Assembly (NCBI GenBank): GCA_014656175.1
Contig: BNBX01000007.1
Coordinates: 3,447-67,446 of the forward strand
Direction: 5' to 3'
DNA from: Streptomyces werraensis
GTDB taxonomy: Bacteria > Actinomycetota > Actinomycetes > Streptomycetales > Streptomycetaceae
Length of the DNA: 64,000 nt
Part shown: piece after piece, positions 12,007 to 19,600 of the stretch
Position numbering within the stretch: the first letter of the stretch is position 1
Layout of the letters: each line of letters starts with the position of its first letter
Made by a program: the position numbers and the translations under genes
Notes under the pieces: generated by a model
Database searches by the model: none
The model's input: only the letters and a program-made list of their open reading frames with translations
Told to the model about the DNA's origin: nothing

Positions 12007-12840
12007 TCAGACGGCCCTCGTCCAGCGGTCCCGCAGCCCCGCCAGCACGGCCACCGACACCGCGAGCAGCACGAGGCTGAGGGCGATCGCGGCGGCCGGG
12101 TCGTTCTGCAGGGCGAGGTAGACCGCGAGCGGCATGGTCTGGGTGCGGCCCGGGAAGTTCCCGGCGAAGGTGATCGTCGCACCGAACTCGCCGAGCGCGC
12201 GGGCCCAGGCCAGTACGGCGCCCGCCGCGACGCCCGGGGCGATCAGCGGCAGGGTGACCCGGCGGAAGGCGGTGAAGCGGGACGCGCCCAGGGTGGCCGC
12301 GGCCTCCTCGAACCGCGGGTCGGCGGCCCTCAGTGTGCCCTCGACGCTGATCACCAGGAACGGCAGCGCGACGAAGGTCTCCGCGAGCACGACACCGGCG
12401 GTGGTGAACGGCAGGGTGACGCCGAACCACTCGTCGAGCCACCGGCCCACGATGCCGTTGCGGCCCAGCGCCAGCAGCAGGGCGACACCGCCGACCACCG
12501 GCGGCAGCACCAGCGGAAGCGTCACCAGGGCGCGCACCAGACTCCGCCCGGGGAAGTCGGTGCGGGCGAGCAGCCAGGCCAGCGGCACCCCGACGACCAA
12601 GCTCAGCGCGGTCGCGGTGGTGGCGCAGACCAGCGACAGACGCAGCGCGTCCCACACGGCGGGACTGGTCAGCTGCTCGGGCAGGTCGCGCCAGGGCGCC
12701 CGGACGACGAGGGCCAGCAGCGGCACCAGGAGGAACGCCAGGCCGATCAGGGCGGGCGCGAGGAGGGCGGGCGGGACACCGCGGCCGGGGGCGCGGGGAC
12801 GGCGGGCCTTGCGGCGGGTGTCCTGGGCGGTGCTGGTCAC
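12007..12840 (-). CDS. modB: Molybdate ABC transporter permease
   Basis: A 277-residue inner-membrane permease with several hydrophobic helices and a cytoplasmic EAA-type loop (EEAAATLGASRFTAFRRVTL) that docks on the ATPase. The downstream ALGEFGATITFAGN segment is typical of ModB/CysT-type permeases. Its GTG start overlaps the modA stop by four bases, which implies translational coupling. The first 30 residues are basic and cytoplasmic. Confidence 0.92.
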   Translation of the reverse strand: MTSTAQDTRRKARRPRAPGRGVPPALLAPALIGLAFLLVPLLALVVRAPWRDLPEQLTSPAVWDALRLSLVCATTATALSLVVGVPLAWLLARTDFPGRSLVRALVTLPLVLPPVVGGVALLLALGRNGIVGRWLDEWFGVTLPFTTAGVVLAETFVALPFLVISVEGTLRAADPRFEEAAATLGASRFTAFRRVTLPLIAPGVAAGAVLAWARALGEFGATITFAGNFPGRTQTMPLAVYLALQNDPAAAIALSLVLLAVSVAVLAGLRDRWTRAV

Positions 12841-13604
12841 GGCGCGAGGAAACCGGCCTTCCCGAGCACCTTCTGCCCCTCCGGTGAGGTCACGAACGCG
12901 ACGAAGGCGTCCGCGGCCGGGGCGTTGGGGGCGTTCTCGAGCCGGGCGATCGGGTAGTCGTTGACGGCCTGTGCGGCCTCCGGGAAGTCCACGCCGTCCA
13001 CTGTGTCACCGGCCGCCCTCACATCCGTGCGGTACACGACGGCGGCGTCCGCCTCGTCGAGCCGCACCTTGGTCAGCGCGCTCTTCACGTCCTGCTCGTA
13101 GGAGACGGGCCTGACCTCGACGCCGGCCGCCGCGAGGGCCTTCCGGGCGGCGGCGCCGCAGGGCACGGTCCCGTCGCAGAGCACGACCTTCAGGCCGGGT
13201 GCGGCCAGGTCATCCAGGGAGTCGATGCCGTGGGGGTTGCCGGGGGCGGTGGCGACGGCCAGACGGTTGCGCGCGAAGGTGACCGGATCGCCCGCCGTGA
13301 GCTTCTCGTCCGTCACGCGCGCCATCGTGGAGGAGCTGGCGGCGGCGAAGACGTCGGCGGGGGCGCCGCCCACGATGCCGGCGGCCAAGGAGTCGCTGCC
13401 GTTGAAGTTGAAGGTCACCTCGGTGCCCGGGTGGTCCTCCTCGAAGCGCTCCCCCAGCTCCGTGAAGCTCTCCTTCAGCGAGGCGGCGGCGAAGACGGTC
13501 ACGGTGCCGCCGGCGCTGCCGTCGCCGCCGCCCGACGAGGAACAGGCGCTGAGCCCGAGGGAGGCGAGAAGAACGAGGGCGGCCAGGCGGGCGGAACGGA
13601 TCAT
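12837..13604 (-). CDS. modA: Molybdate-binding lipoprotein
   Basis: A 255-residue periplasmic-type binding protein anchored as a lipoprotein. The signal peptide MIRSARLAALVLLASLGLSA ends at a lipobox cysteine (LSACSS), then a Ser/Gly linker. The ModA fold follows, with TVFAAASLKESFTELGERF, FNFNGSDSLAAGI and NYPIA-type segments (here VNDYPIARLENAP). ATG at 13604 was preferred over the upstream GTG (13646), because GAGGGAG lies at proper distance and the signal peptide then starts correctly. It is the first gene of modABC, read after an elaborate inverted-repeat region. Confidence 0.92.
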   Translation of the reverse strand: MIRSARLAALVLLASLGLSACSSSGGGDGSAGGTVTVFAAASLKESFTELGERFEEDHPGTEVTFNFNGSDSLAAGIVGGAPADVFAAASSSTMARVTDEKLTAGDPVTFARNRLAVATAPGNPHGIDSLDDLAAPGLKVVLCDGTVPCGAAARKALAAAGVEVRPVSYEQDVKSALTKVRLDEADAAVVYRTDVRAAGDTVDGVDFPEAAQAVNDYPIARLENAPNAPAADAFVAFVTSPEGQKVLGKAGFLAP

Positions 13605-13630
13605 CCGGTGCACTCCCTCGCGGTGGCGGG

Positions 13631-13661
13631 CAACGCGCGGGGACACTCACCTCGCGCGTTG
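13631..13661 (-). promoter_or_regulatory. Hairpin just before the modA ribosome site
   Basis: CAACGCGCG (13631-13639) and CGCGCGTTG (13653-13661) form a perfect 9-bp inverted repeat with a 13-base loop in the presumed 5' untranslated region, ending about 15 bases before the Shine-Dalgarno. It may be a transcription or translation control hairpin, or a simple operator. Confidence 0.55.
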
Positions 13662-13670
13662 CTCCATCAT

Positions 13671-13748
13671 GACGCATCTGCGAGGCAGGGTGCACCTGGC
13701 TCTTCGTATGAGCGAGGCCATGATGCACCACAGGCTCGCATGTGCGTC
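13671..13748 (-). promoter_or_regulatory. Nested inverted-repeat element upstream of modA
   Basis: In the modA direction this 78-base element has an outer stem GACGCA-CA-TGCGAG with CTCGCA-GA-TGCGTC (6 bp, 2x2 internal loop, 6 bp), an inner stem GGTGCA with TGCACC, and an apical GCTC/GAGC hairpin around ATACGAA. It lies between the MerR/TOBE stop and modA. It could be a structured RNA (riboswitch-like), or two operator copies of CGCANNTGCG (13673-13682 and 13737-13746) for the molybdate regulator. The sequence alone does not decide. Confidence 0.55.
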
Positions 13749-13766
13749 TCCACGAGACGTCCGACG

Positions 13767-14162
13767 TCAGGTCCGGTCGATATGAACGTTCGTCGACTTC
13801 ACACGTGCGGTGGCCTCCACTCCGACCTCCAGACCCAGTTCCTCGACCGCCTCCCGCGTGAGCAGGGAGACCAGGCGGTGGCGGCCCGCCTGGATCTCCA
13901 CCTGGGCGGCGACGTCACCGAGCTTGATCGCCGTGACGATGCCGGGGAACGCGTTGCGGGCCGAGGTGTACGGGGTGTCCTCCTCGGGCGTGGCCGACTT
14001 GGCCAGCTCGACGGAGAACGCCGCCAGGTCGCGGCCGTCGACCACCCGGCGTCCGGCGTCGTCGCGGCGGGTGGCGAGGCGCCCCGCGTCCGCCCAGCGG
14101 CGTGCGGTGTCCGGGCTGACTCCGAGCAGCCGCGCTGCCTGGCCGATCGTGTAGGACTGCAT
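13767..14162 (-). CDS. MerR-HTH/TOBE molybdate-responsive regulator
   Basis: A 131-residue fusion of a small MerR-type DNA-binding domain (SYTIGQAARLLGVSPDTARR) and a single TOBE (MOP) domain (SARNAFPGIVTAIKLGDVAA, TREAVEELGLEVG). TOBE/MOP domains bind molybdate or tungstate, so this is very likely the ModE-like regulator of the following modABC. TATCGT lies seven bases before the ATG at 14162, which suggests a leaderless start; GTG at 14171 is the alternative. Confidence 0.86.
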   Translation of the reverse strand: MQSYTIGQAARLLGVSPDTARRWADAGRLATRRDDAGRRVVDGRDLAAFSVELAKSATPEEDTPYTSARNAFPGIVTAIKLGDVAAQVEIQAGRHRLVSLLTREAVEELGLEVGVEATARVKSTNVHIDRT

Positions 14163-14203
14163 GCCGGTCACGATAGGGTGCGCGCCCGCCGGGGACGCAC
14201 CGG

Positions 14204-14410
14204 CTACGACGCGGGCGGCGCGGTGCTCGCCCGCACGACCAGGTCGGTGCCCGGCTCCACGCGGGGCGGGTCCGGCTGTTCGCCCCGGGTGAGGCGGGGC
14301 ACCGTACGGACGGCGAGGGCGCCCATGTCGGCGAAGGGCCGGCGGACCGTGGTGAGCGGCGTGGCCGGCCAGCGCACCTCCGGGAGGTCGTCGAAGCCGA
14401 CGACGCTCAT
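14204..14410 (-). pseudogene. LacI-family regulator remnant (C-terminus only)
   Basis: The 68 codons match only the last part of LacI/GalR regulators: MSVVGFDDLPEVRW, TTVRRPFADMGALAV, then a terminal VVRAST-type strand. The DNA-binding domain and most of the sugar-binding fold (about 270 residues) are missing. Immediately upstream, after six bases, lies the end of the DUF5999 gene, so a deletion or rearrangement joined the two. It is probably not functional. Confidence 0.75.
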
Positions 14411-14416
14411 GTCTGC

Positions 14417-14617
14417 TCAGGCGGACGTCAGCGTGACGTCCCGGAAACGCTGCGGGGCGATGATCCTGCCGTCGGGCAGGAGTTCACCGGTGTCCTCGAA
14501 GAGCACGACACCGTTGCACAGCAGGCTCCAGCCCTGCTCCGGGTGGTGCGCCACGAGGCGGGCGGATTCCCGGTCGGCGGAGTCGGCTGAGGGGCACGGT
14601 GGCTGGTGCTGGCACAT
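14417..14617 (-). CDS. DUF5999 family small protein
   Basis: A 66-residue protein of a Streptomyces-specific family: MCQHQPPCPSADSADRE, HHPEQGWSLLCNGVVLFEDT, then GELLPDGRIIAP. Function unknown. The two N-terminal cysteines and one central cysteine could bind metal, but that is only a possibility. The ATG at 14617 gives the typical family length; upstream in-frame sequence looks non-coding. Its stop is six bases from the LacI remnant. Confidence 0.85.
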   Translation of the reverse strand: MCQHQPPCPSADSADRESARLVAHHPEQGWSLLCNGVVLFEDTGELLPDGRIIAPQRFRDVTLTSA

Positions 14618-14946
14618 GGGTGGGTTCTTTCGCTCTGTGATGACCTGTGTGTGGGCTGTCGTGTCAGTTGCGCGGCGTGAAGCGTCGTTCATGGCCGCCC
14701 CCCGTGGTGATGAGTCGGTCGGGATCCAGTGTTGCCCCACGGACGAGGATCCGCAGGCATTTCGCGGCACCGCTCCTCACAGGTTCATGACGCGTCACCC
14801 ACGCGGACGGTTCATCCCAACTGCACTGTCCTTTCGGGTGGTTCACAGTGGCCGGACAGGACTAGTCCGCACTTGCGTACGCCCTGTGACCCGACGCGCG
14901 CACCCCGCCGCCCGGGTGGGGGCGACGGGGTGCGGAAGCGGGCGGG
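14618..14946. other. Intergenic region upstream of the DUF5999 gene
   Basis: About 330 bases between two genes on the - strand. It holds GGACTAGTCC (14859-14868), a perfect 10-base palindrome around CTAG, near a G/C-poorer patch. A 60-codon reading frame on the - strand (14846-14664, ending GGGHERRFTPRN) has no family I recognise and a poor start context; I do not call it a gene. Confidence 0.5.
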
Positions 14947-15531
14947 TCAGGCGGGTGAGCCGAGCAGCCGGGTGGGCGTCACGCGGTGGGTGAGCACCGG
15001 AAGCAGTTCGGTGACGCGGTGCGGCCGGTGGGCGGCGATGCCGGGCGGGGCGGGCGCGAGCGGCACCAGCAGGTCGGTGGGGGCCGGGCCGCCGGCGGCG
15101 CCGTCCGCCTCGGTGTCGCCGTGCAGCCAGAGCGCCAGCATGTAGAGGCCGGGCACCGACAGCAGACGGGGCTGGTAGGGCTGCGTCATGGCCTCCGCCT
15201 GGCGGAGGGCCAGCTCGGTGGACGCGATGTACGGGCCCTCGAAGAAGCGGGAGAAGACCCAGCCGTCGGCGGTGAGTACGGTGTCGGCGGCGGCCGCCGC
15301 CCGGTCGCCGGTGCGGATCAGGAAGCGCCATCCGGCGAGCGTCGTCGAGGTCTCGCCGTCGGCGGTGACCCGGTCGAGGACGTGCACGGGCAGCGGGAGT
15401 TCGGCCGAGGCAGGCCCTTGTGCGCGGAGCAGGGAGGGAGTTCGGGCGTCCCGCACGGCGGTCGGCGACGAGAGCGCGGTCAGGACGGAACGCAGTGCGG
15501 GCGCGGGAGCCGGGGGTACGTGCAGCGGCAT
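14947..15531 (-). CDS. Hypothetical protein
   Basis: A 194-residue protein I do not recognise. The translation has an alpha/beta look (HVLDRVTADGETSTTLAGWR, GWVFSRFFEGPYIAST, SVPGLYMLALWLHGD) and clear Streptomyces codon bias. There is no signal peptide, membrane helix or known motif. The repeated WVFSRFFEGPYIASTELAL and LYMLALWL segments suggest a globular cytoplasmic protein. The ATG at 15531 has GAGAGG at nine bases. It is probably a single-gene unit, reading away from the glutamate-cysteine ligase gene. Confidence 0.72.
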   Translation of the reverse strand: MPLHVPPAPAPALRSVLTALSSPTAVRDARTPSLLRAQGPASAELPLPVHVLDRVTADGETSTTLAGWRFLIRTGDRAAAAADTVLTADGWVFSRFFEGPYIASTELALRQAEAMTQPYQPRLLSVPGLYMLALWLHGDTEADGAAGGPAPTDLLVPLAPAPPGIAAHRPHRVTELLPVLTHRVTPTRLLGSPA

Positions 15532-16096
15532 GGTGGGTCGCCTCTCATTCGAAGGCACAGTGGCGCGAGGGCGGGGCGTGGCGGTGCGGACGGCGCTGTC
15601 AGCTCGCGAAGGTCAGGCAGGCAGGGGCCCGGAGGGTCTGAGCGGGAGACGGGGGTGAGGAGAGCCGCACGCCGTCTCACGGCTGGATCACTCGACCGTG
15701 GGCGCCAACCTGGTTCTGCCTTGTGAAGGGAGTTTATACGACACGGGTTGAGACTATGTTTCGTCTAGCTCTCCCCGGCGGCCCCGACAAGGGTATTTCC
15801 GGCCGGTGATATGCGAAAAAGATGGTGATTTACCAAAGTGGTCACCGCACTGACCTTGGGAAATGACCGCCGAGCGGTCGGCCCATTCCGGTCTGCGTTT
15901 TTCACGAGTTCGCAACGGCGTCGTGATACGCGTTCCCGCGTATTGCCCCGTGAATGTGCCACTGGACACCTCGACCAGAGTAGCGGGCGCCACACGGATC
16001 CGGGGCGTTATCGATCGCATCCGCGGGGCATCCTTGCTTGTGGACCGGGACCCCGGCGGCCGATCTTCGGTACGCCATCCGAGGAGGGACGCTTCG
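15532..16096. other. Long divergent intergenic region
   Basis: 565 bases between divergent genes. Positions 15720-15860 are unusually A/T-rich for this genome (GTTTATACG, GAGACTATGTTTCGTCTAG, GATATGCGAAAAAGATGG) and probably carry promoters and operators for both sides. Two symmetrical sites are visible: AGAC-N8-GTCT (about 15752-15767) and GACCGC-CGA-GCGGTC (15865-15879). No gene is supported here, although the frame of the downstream gene stays open from 15863. Confidence 0.5.
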
Positions 16097-17617
16097 ATGG
16101 GGGAAAAGGTCGTGGCGGGTCAGTTCGACCTGTCCGATCGCCAGCGCTACCGCGAGAAGCTCCGCAGGTGCCTGACGGGCCTGGAGCGACTCCTGGCGGA
16201 GAAGAGGTTCGACCGCCCCAGGAACCTGATGGGGCTGGAGATCGAACTCAATCTCGCGGGTGCCGACGGCATGCCGAAAATGTTGAATGCGCAAGTCCTC
16301 GAACGCATCGCGAGCCGGGACTTCCAAACGGAACTCGCGATGTTCAATCTGGAAGTGAACATCGCTCCCCACCGGCTGGGCGGGAGGGTTTTCGACCAGC
16401 TCGACGAGGAGCTGCGCACCTCGCTCTCCTACGCCGACCGCAAGGCCCAGGAGGTGGACGCCGGCATTGTGATGATCGGCATTCTGCCGACGCTCGACCG
16501 CGACGACCTCGTGTCGTCCAACCTCTCCGACGTCGACCGCTACGCCCTGCTCAACGATCAGATCGTGGCCGCGCGCGGTGAGGACTTCACCCTGGACATC
16601 GAGGGCGTGGAGCACCTCAGGTGCACCTCGAAGTCGATCGCCCCGGAGGCCGCCTGCACCTCGGTGCAGCTGCACCTCCAGGTCACGCCGGAACGCTTCC
16701 CCGACGTGTGGAACGCGGCGCAGGTGGTCGCCGCCGCGCAGATCGCGGTCGGCGCCAACTCACCGTTCCTGTTCGGACGTGAGCTGTGGCGCGAGTCGCG
16801 GCCACCGCTGTTCCAGCAGTCCACCGACACCCGCCCGCCCGAGCTGCAGGCGCAGGGCGTACGGCCGCGCACCTGGTTCGGAGAGCGCTGGGTGACCTCG
16901 GCGTTCGACCTCTTCGAGGAGAACCTGCGCTACTTCCCGGCCCTGCTGCCCATCTGCGACGAGGAGGACCCGCTCGAGGTGCTGGACCGCGGGGGCGTCC
17001 CCTCGCTCGCGGAACTCGTCCTGCACAACGGCACCGTCTACCGCTGGAACCGGCCCGTCTACGACATCGCCGACGGCGTGCCCCACCTGCGCGTGGAGAA
17101 TCGCGTGCTGCCCGCCGGGCCCACGGTGACCGACGTGATCGCGAACGCGGCCTTCTACTACGGACTCGTCCGCGCCCTCGCCGAGGACAGCCGCCCGGTG
17201 TGGAGCCGGCTGCCCTTCGAGGCCGCCGCCGCCAACTTCGACGCCGCGTGCAAGGACGGCATCGACGCCCGCTTCACCTGGCCCCGGCGCGGACGCCTCG
17301 GCGGCCTGGGCGAGGTGGACGCGGTCACGCTCGTACGGGAGGAGCTGCTGCCGCTCGCCGAGGCCGGACTGGACGCCTGGGGCATCGAACCCGCCGACCG
17401 GGACCGGTACCTCGGGGTGATCGAGGAGCGCTGCCGCCGCCGGGTCAACGGTGCGTCCTGGCAGGCCGCGACCTTCCACCGGGCGCTGGACGCGGGACTC
17501 GGCCGGCAGGAGGCGCTGGCGGCCACCACCCGCCGCTACCGCGCCCTGACCAAGCAGGGCGAGCCCGTGCACACCTGGCCGGTCGGGCTGCCGGAACCGG
17601 TTCCGACGACGGCCTGA
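16097..17617 (+). CDS. Glutamate-cysteine ligase family protein (GCS2)
   Basis: A 506-residue enzyme of the carboxylate-amine ligase/GCS2 superfamily, which forms gamma-glutamyl amide bonds with ATP. The N-terminal LMGLEIELNLAG strand carries the acidic metal/ATP ligands. MFNLEVNIAPHRLGG and RVENRVLPAGPTVTDVIANA follow. Streptomyces make mycothiol rather than glutathione, so the physiological substrate is uncertain. The start ATG at 16097 has GAGGAGGG seven bases before. It stands alone after the A/T-rich intergenic region. Confidence 0.83.
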   Translation: MGEKVVAGQFDLSDRQRYREKLRRCLTGLERLLAEKRFDRPRNLMGLEIELNLAGADGMPKMLNAQVLERIASRDFQTELAMFNLEVNIAPHRLGGRVFDQLDEELRTSLSYADRKAQEVDAGIVMIGILPTLDRDDLVSSNLSDVDRYALLNDQIVAARGEDFTLDIEGVEHLRCTSKSIAPEAACTSVQLHLQVTPERFPDVWNAAQVVAAAQIAVGANSPFLFGRELWRESRPPLFQQSTDTRPPELQAQGVRPRTWFGERWVTSAFDLFEENLRYFPALLPICDEEDPLEVLDRGGVPSLAELVLHNGTVYRWNRPVYDIADGVPHLRVENRVLPAGPTVTDVIANAAFYYGLVRALAEDSRPVWSRLPFEAAAANFDAACKDGIDARFTWPRRGRLGGLGEVDAVTLVREELLPLAEAGLDAWGIEPADRDRYLGVIEERCRRRVNGASWQAATFHRALDAGLGRQEALAATTRRYRALTKQGEPVHTWPVGLPEPVPTTA

Positions 17618-17630
17618 CCGGAGCCGGGGA

Positions 17631-17701
17631 GGACCGATCGGCGCGCCCGGACCCGCGGCCCGCCGCACAGGTACTGCCTTCATACTGATCGGACCGATCG
17701 G
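17631..17701 (+). promoter_or_regulatory. Duplicated GGACCGATCGG sites
   Basis: GGACCGATCGG occurs twice (17631-17641 and 17691-17701), exactly 60 bases apart, in the gap before the CPBP protease gene. Each copy contains the palindrome CCGATCGG. They look like operator sites for an unknown dimeric regulator; the second is only 16 bases before the start codon. Confidence 0.45.
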
Positions 17702-17717
17702 TGATGTGGAGGCAGGT

Positions 17718-18521
17718 GTGCAGGCGGAGGCGGCGGGCCCGGGGGCCGATGCGTATCCGGAGCGGACCCTTTCCCGTAGGACGCTGCGCGACGAGACACT
17801 GCTGGTCCTCGCGCTGTCGCTCGGCGCGAGCGGAGTGTCGGCGCTGATCAGCTTCATCGGCTCGGTCACCAGGCCGGGCGGGCTGAAGGACCAGGCGGCC
17901 ACCCTCAACGCCTCGGCCGCGCCCGGCCGTCCCTGGCTGGACCTGGCCTGGCAGCTGTTCGGCATCACCACCGCGCTGGTGCCGGTGGCCCTGGTCGCGC
18001 ACCTGCTGCTGCGCGAGGGCGCCGGACTGCGCACCCTCGGCTTCGACCGCACCCGGCCCTGGTCCGACCTCGGCCGGGGCGCCGCGATCGCGGCGGTCAT
18101 CGGCAGCAGCGGCATCGCCTTCTACCTGGCCGTGCGCGCGCTCGGCTTCAACCTCACCGTGGTGCCCGAGGCGCTGCCCGAGGTGTGGTGGAAGTACCCC
18201 GTGCTGATCTTGTCGGCCGCGCAGAACTCGATCCTCGAAGAGGTCGTCGTCGTCGGCTATCTGCTGCGCCGGCTCGACCAGCTCGGCTGGTCGCCCACCG
18301 CGTCGATGGCGGGCAGCGCGGTGCTGCGCGGGTCGTACCACCTGTACCAGGGCATCGGCGGCTTCATCGGCAACATGGTCATGGGCGTGGTCTTCGTGTA
18401 CCTGTACCGCCGCTGGGGGCGCGTCGGGCCGCTGGTGGCCGCGCACACGCTGCTGGATGTCGGCGCGTTCGTCGGGTACGCGGTGCTGGCGGGGAAGGTC
18501 GACTGGCTGCCGACGGCGTGA
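17718..18521 (+). CDS. CPBP family intramembrane metalloprotease
   Basis: A 267-residue multi-pass membrane protein of the CAAX-protease and bacteriocin-processing (CPBP) family. Motif 1 is the glutamate pair in SILEEVVVVGYLLRRL; motif 2 is the histidine in GSYHLYQGIGGFIGN; motif 3 is AHTLLDVGAFVG. The usual arginine of EExxxR is not at the standard spacing, so catalytic activity is likely but not certain. GTG at 17718 was chosen because GGAGG lies five bases upstream; GTG at 17706 would cover the ribosome site. Substrate unknown. Confidence 0.84.
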   Translation: MQAEAAGPGADAYPERTLSRRTLRDETLLVLALSLGASGVSALISFIGSVTRPGGLKDQAATLNASAAPGRPWLDLAWQLFGITTALVPVALVAHLLLREGAGLRTLGFDRTRPWSDLGRGAAIAAVIGSSGIAFYLAVRALGFNLTVVPEALPEVWWKYPVLILSAAQNSILEEVVVVGYLLRRLDQLGWSPTASMAGSAVLRGSYHLYQGIGGFIGNMVMGVVFVYLYRRWGRVGPLVAAHTLLDVGAFVGYAVLAGKVDWLPTA

Positions 18522-18532
18522 GCTGGGCCGGA

Positions 18533-18574
18533 GGGGGCGTACGTACGGGTCTTGAGGGCCGAACGTACGCCCCC
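18533..18574. terminator. Terminator between CPBP and PhzF genes
   Basis: A perfect 12-bp stem (GGGGGCGTACGT with ACGTACGCCCCC) encloses an 18-base loop. It sits between two convergent genes and could serve both. Confidence 0.8.
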
Positions 18575-18595
18575 TTCGCCGTGCCGGGGTTCGGA

Positions 18596-19405
18596 TCAGA
18601 CCAGCAGCTCGCCCTCGATGACCGTCACCGCACGGCCGCCCAGCAGGGTGCGGGCGCCCCGCACCTCGGTGCGGACGAACCCGGAGCGCGGTGAGGCCTG
18701 GAGCCCGGTGAGGGCGGCGCGGCCGAGCCGCTGCGACCAGTACGGAGCCAGTGCGGTGTGCGCGCTGCCGGTGACGGCGTCCTCGTCGATGCCGACGTTG
18801 GGGAAGAAGCAGCGCGAGACGAAGTCGTGCTCCGACGCCGGCTCCTCGGCGCGGGCGGTGGCGATGATCCCGCGCTCGGAGTGCGTCCTCAGGGCCTTGT
18901 GGTCGGGGCGCAGGGCGCGCACCGTGCGCTCGTCGGCCAGCTCGACCAGCAGGTCGCCGACGTAGGGGCCGGTGTCGAACGCCGCCAGGACGGGCGCGCC
19001 GAGCGCCTTCGCGACGCCCTCGGGCACGTCGACGGCGGTGAGCGGGGCCGTGGGGAAGTCCAGGGTGACGGTGCCGTCCTGCGCGGTCTGCGCGACCAGC
19101 ACGCCGCTGCGGGTGGCGAACCGCACCGGGCCCTTGTGGGCGCCGGTGGTGTGCAGGACGTGCGCGGTGGCGAGCGTGGCGTGGCCGCACATGGCCACCT
19201 CGGTGACGGGTGTGAACCAGCGCAGCGCCCAGTCGGCCTCCTCGCCCTCGGGCAGCGGGTGGGCGAAGGCCGTCTCGGCGTGGTTGACCTCCAGGGCGAC
19301 GTTCTGCAGCCAGGAGTCGTCCGGGAAGGCATCGAGCAGCATCACTCCGGCCGGGTTGCCGGTGAAGGGACGGTCGGTGAAGGCGTCGACGATTCGGATC
19401 CGCAT
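18596..19405 (-). CDS. PhzF family isomerase
   Basis: A 269-residue PhzF-fold protein, a family of cofactor-free isomerases/epimerases related to diaminopimelate epimerase. Visible signatures are IVDAFTDRPFTGNPAGVML, the catalytic-Glu segment NHAETAFAHPL, MCGHATLATAHVL and DEDAVTGSAHTALAPYW. No phenazine genes are nearby, so it is a housekeeping-type or orphan member with unknown substrate. TACCGT ends six bases before the ATG, pointing to a leaderless mRNA. Confidence 0.88.
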   Translation of the reverse strand: MRIRIVDAFTDRPFTGNPAGVMLLDAFPDDSWLQNVALEVNHAETAFAHPLPEGEEADWALRWFTPVTEVAMCGHATLATAHVLHTTGAHKGPVRFATRSGVLVAQTAQDGTVTLDFPTAPLTAVDVPEGVAKALGAPVLAAFDTGPYVGDLLVELADERTVRALRPDHKALRTHSERGIIATARAEEPASEHDFVSRCFFPNVGIDEDAVTGSAHTALAPYWSQRLGRAALTGLQASPRSGFVRTEVRGARTLLGGRAVTVIEGELLV

Positions 19406-19548
19406 GCCCCGACGGTAGAGGGCGGGCGGCCGCGGGTGATCGGGCCAATGCGCGGGCGGTGGCCTTGTTCGGGGGCGGTGGACGGCCCGGACGGTGGGTG
19501 CTCGGACGGAGGGTGCTCGGACGGAGGGGCTTGTCGAGCGAGCTGTTC

Positions 19549-19584
19549 CGATATATCGTTGAAGCATCGCAATAGATCAACGAT
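19549..19584 (+). promoter_or_regulatory. Probable PadR operator
   Basis: ATCGTTGA (19555-19562) and TCAACGAT (19577-19584) form an 8-bp inverted repeat with 14-base spacing, overlapped at the left by the palindrome CGATATATCG (19549-19558). It lies 16 bases before the PadR-family start codon, as expected for an autoregulatory operator. Confidence 0.6.
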
Positions 19585-19600
19585 GGATGGAGTGGTGGCG

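Noticed and set aside
10960..12957. 665-codon + strand frame over modC and modB
   Set aside because: Shadow frame of the modABC operon, which has clear Walker, signature and permease motifs on the other strand.
14664..14846. 60-codon - strand frame before the DUF5999 gene
   Set aside because: Poor start context and no recognised family; kept only as a note in the intergenic entry.
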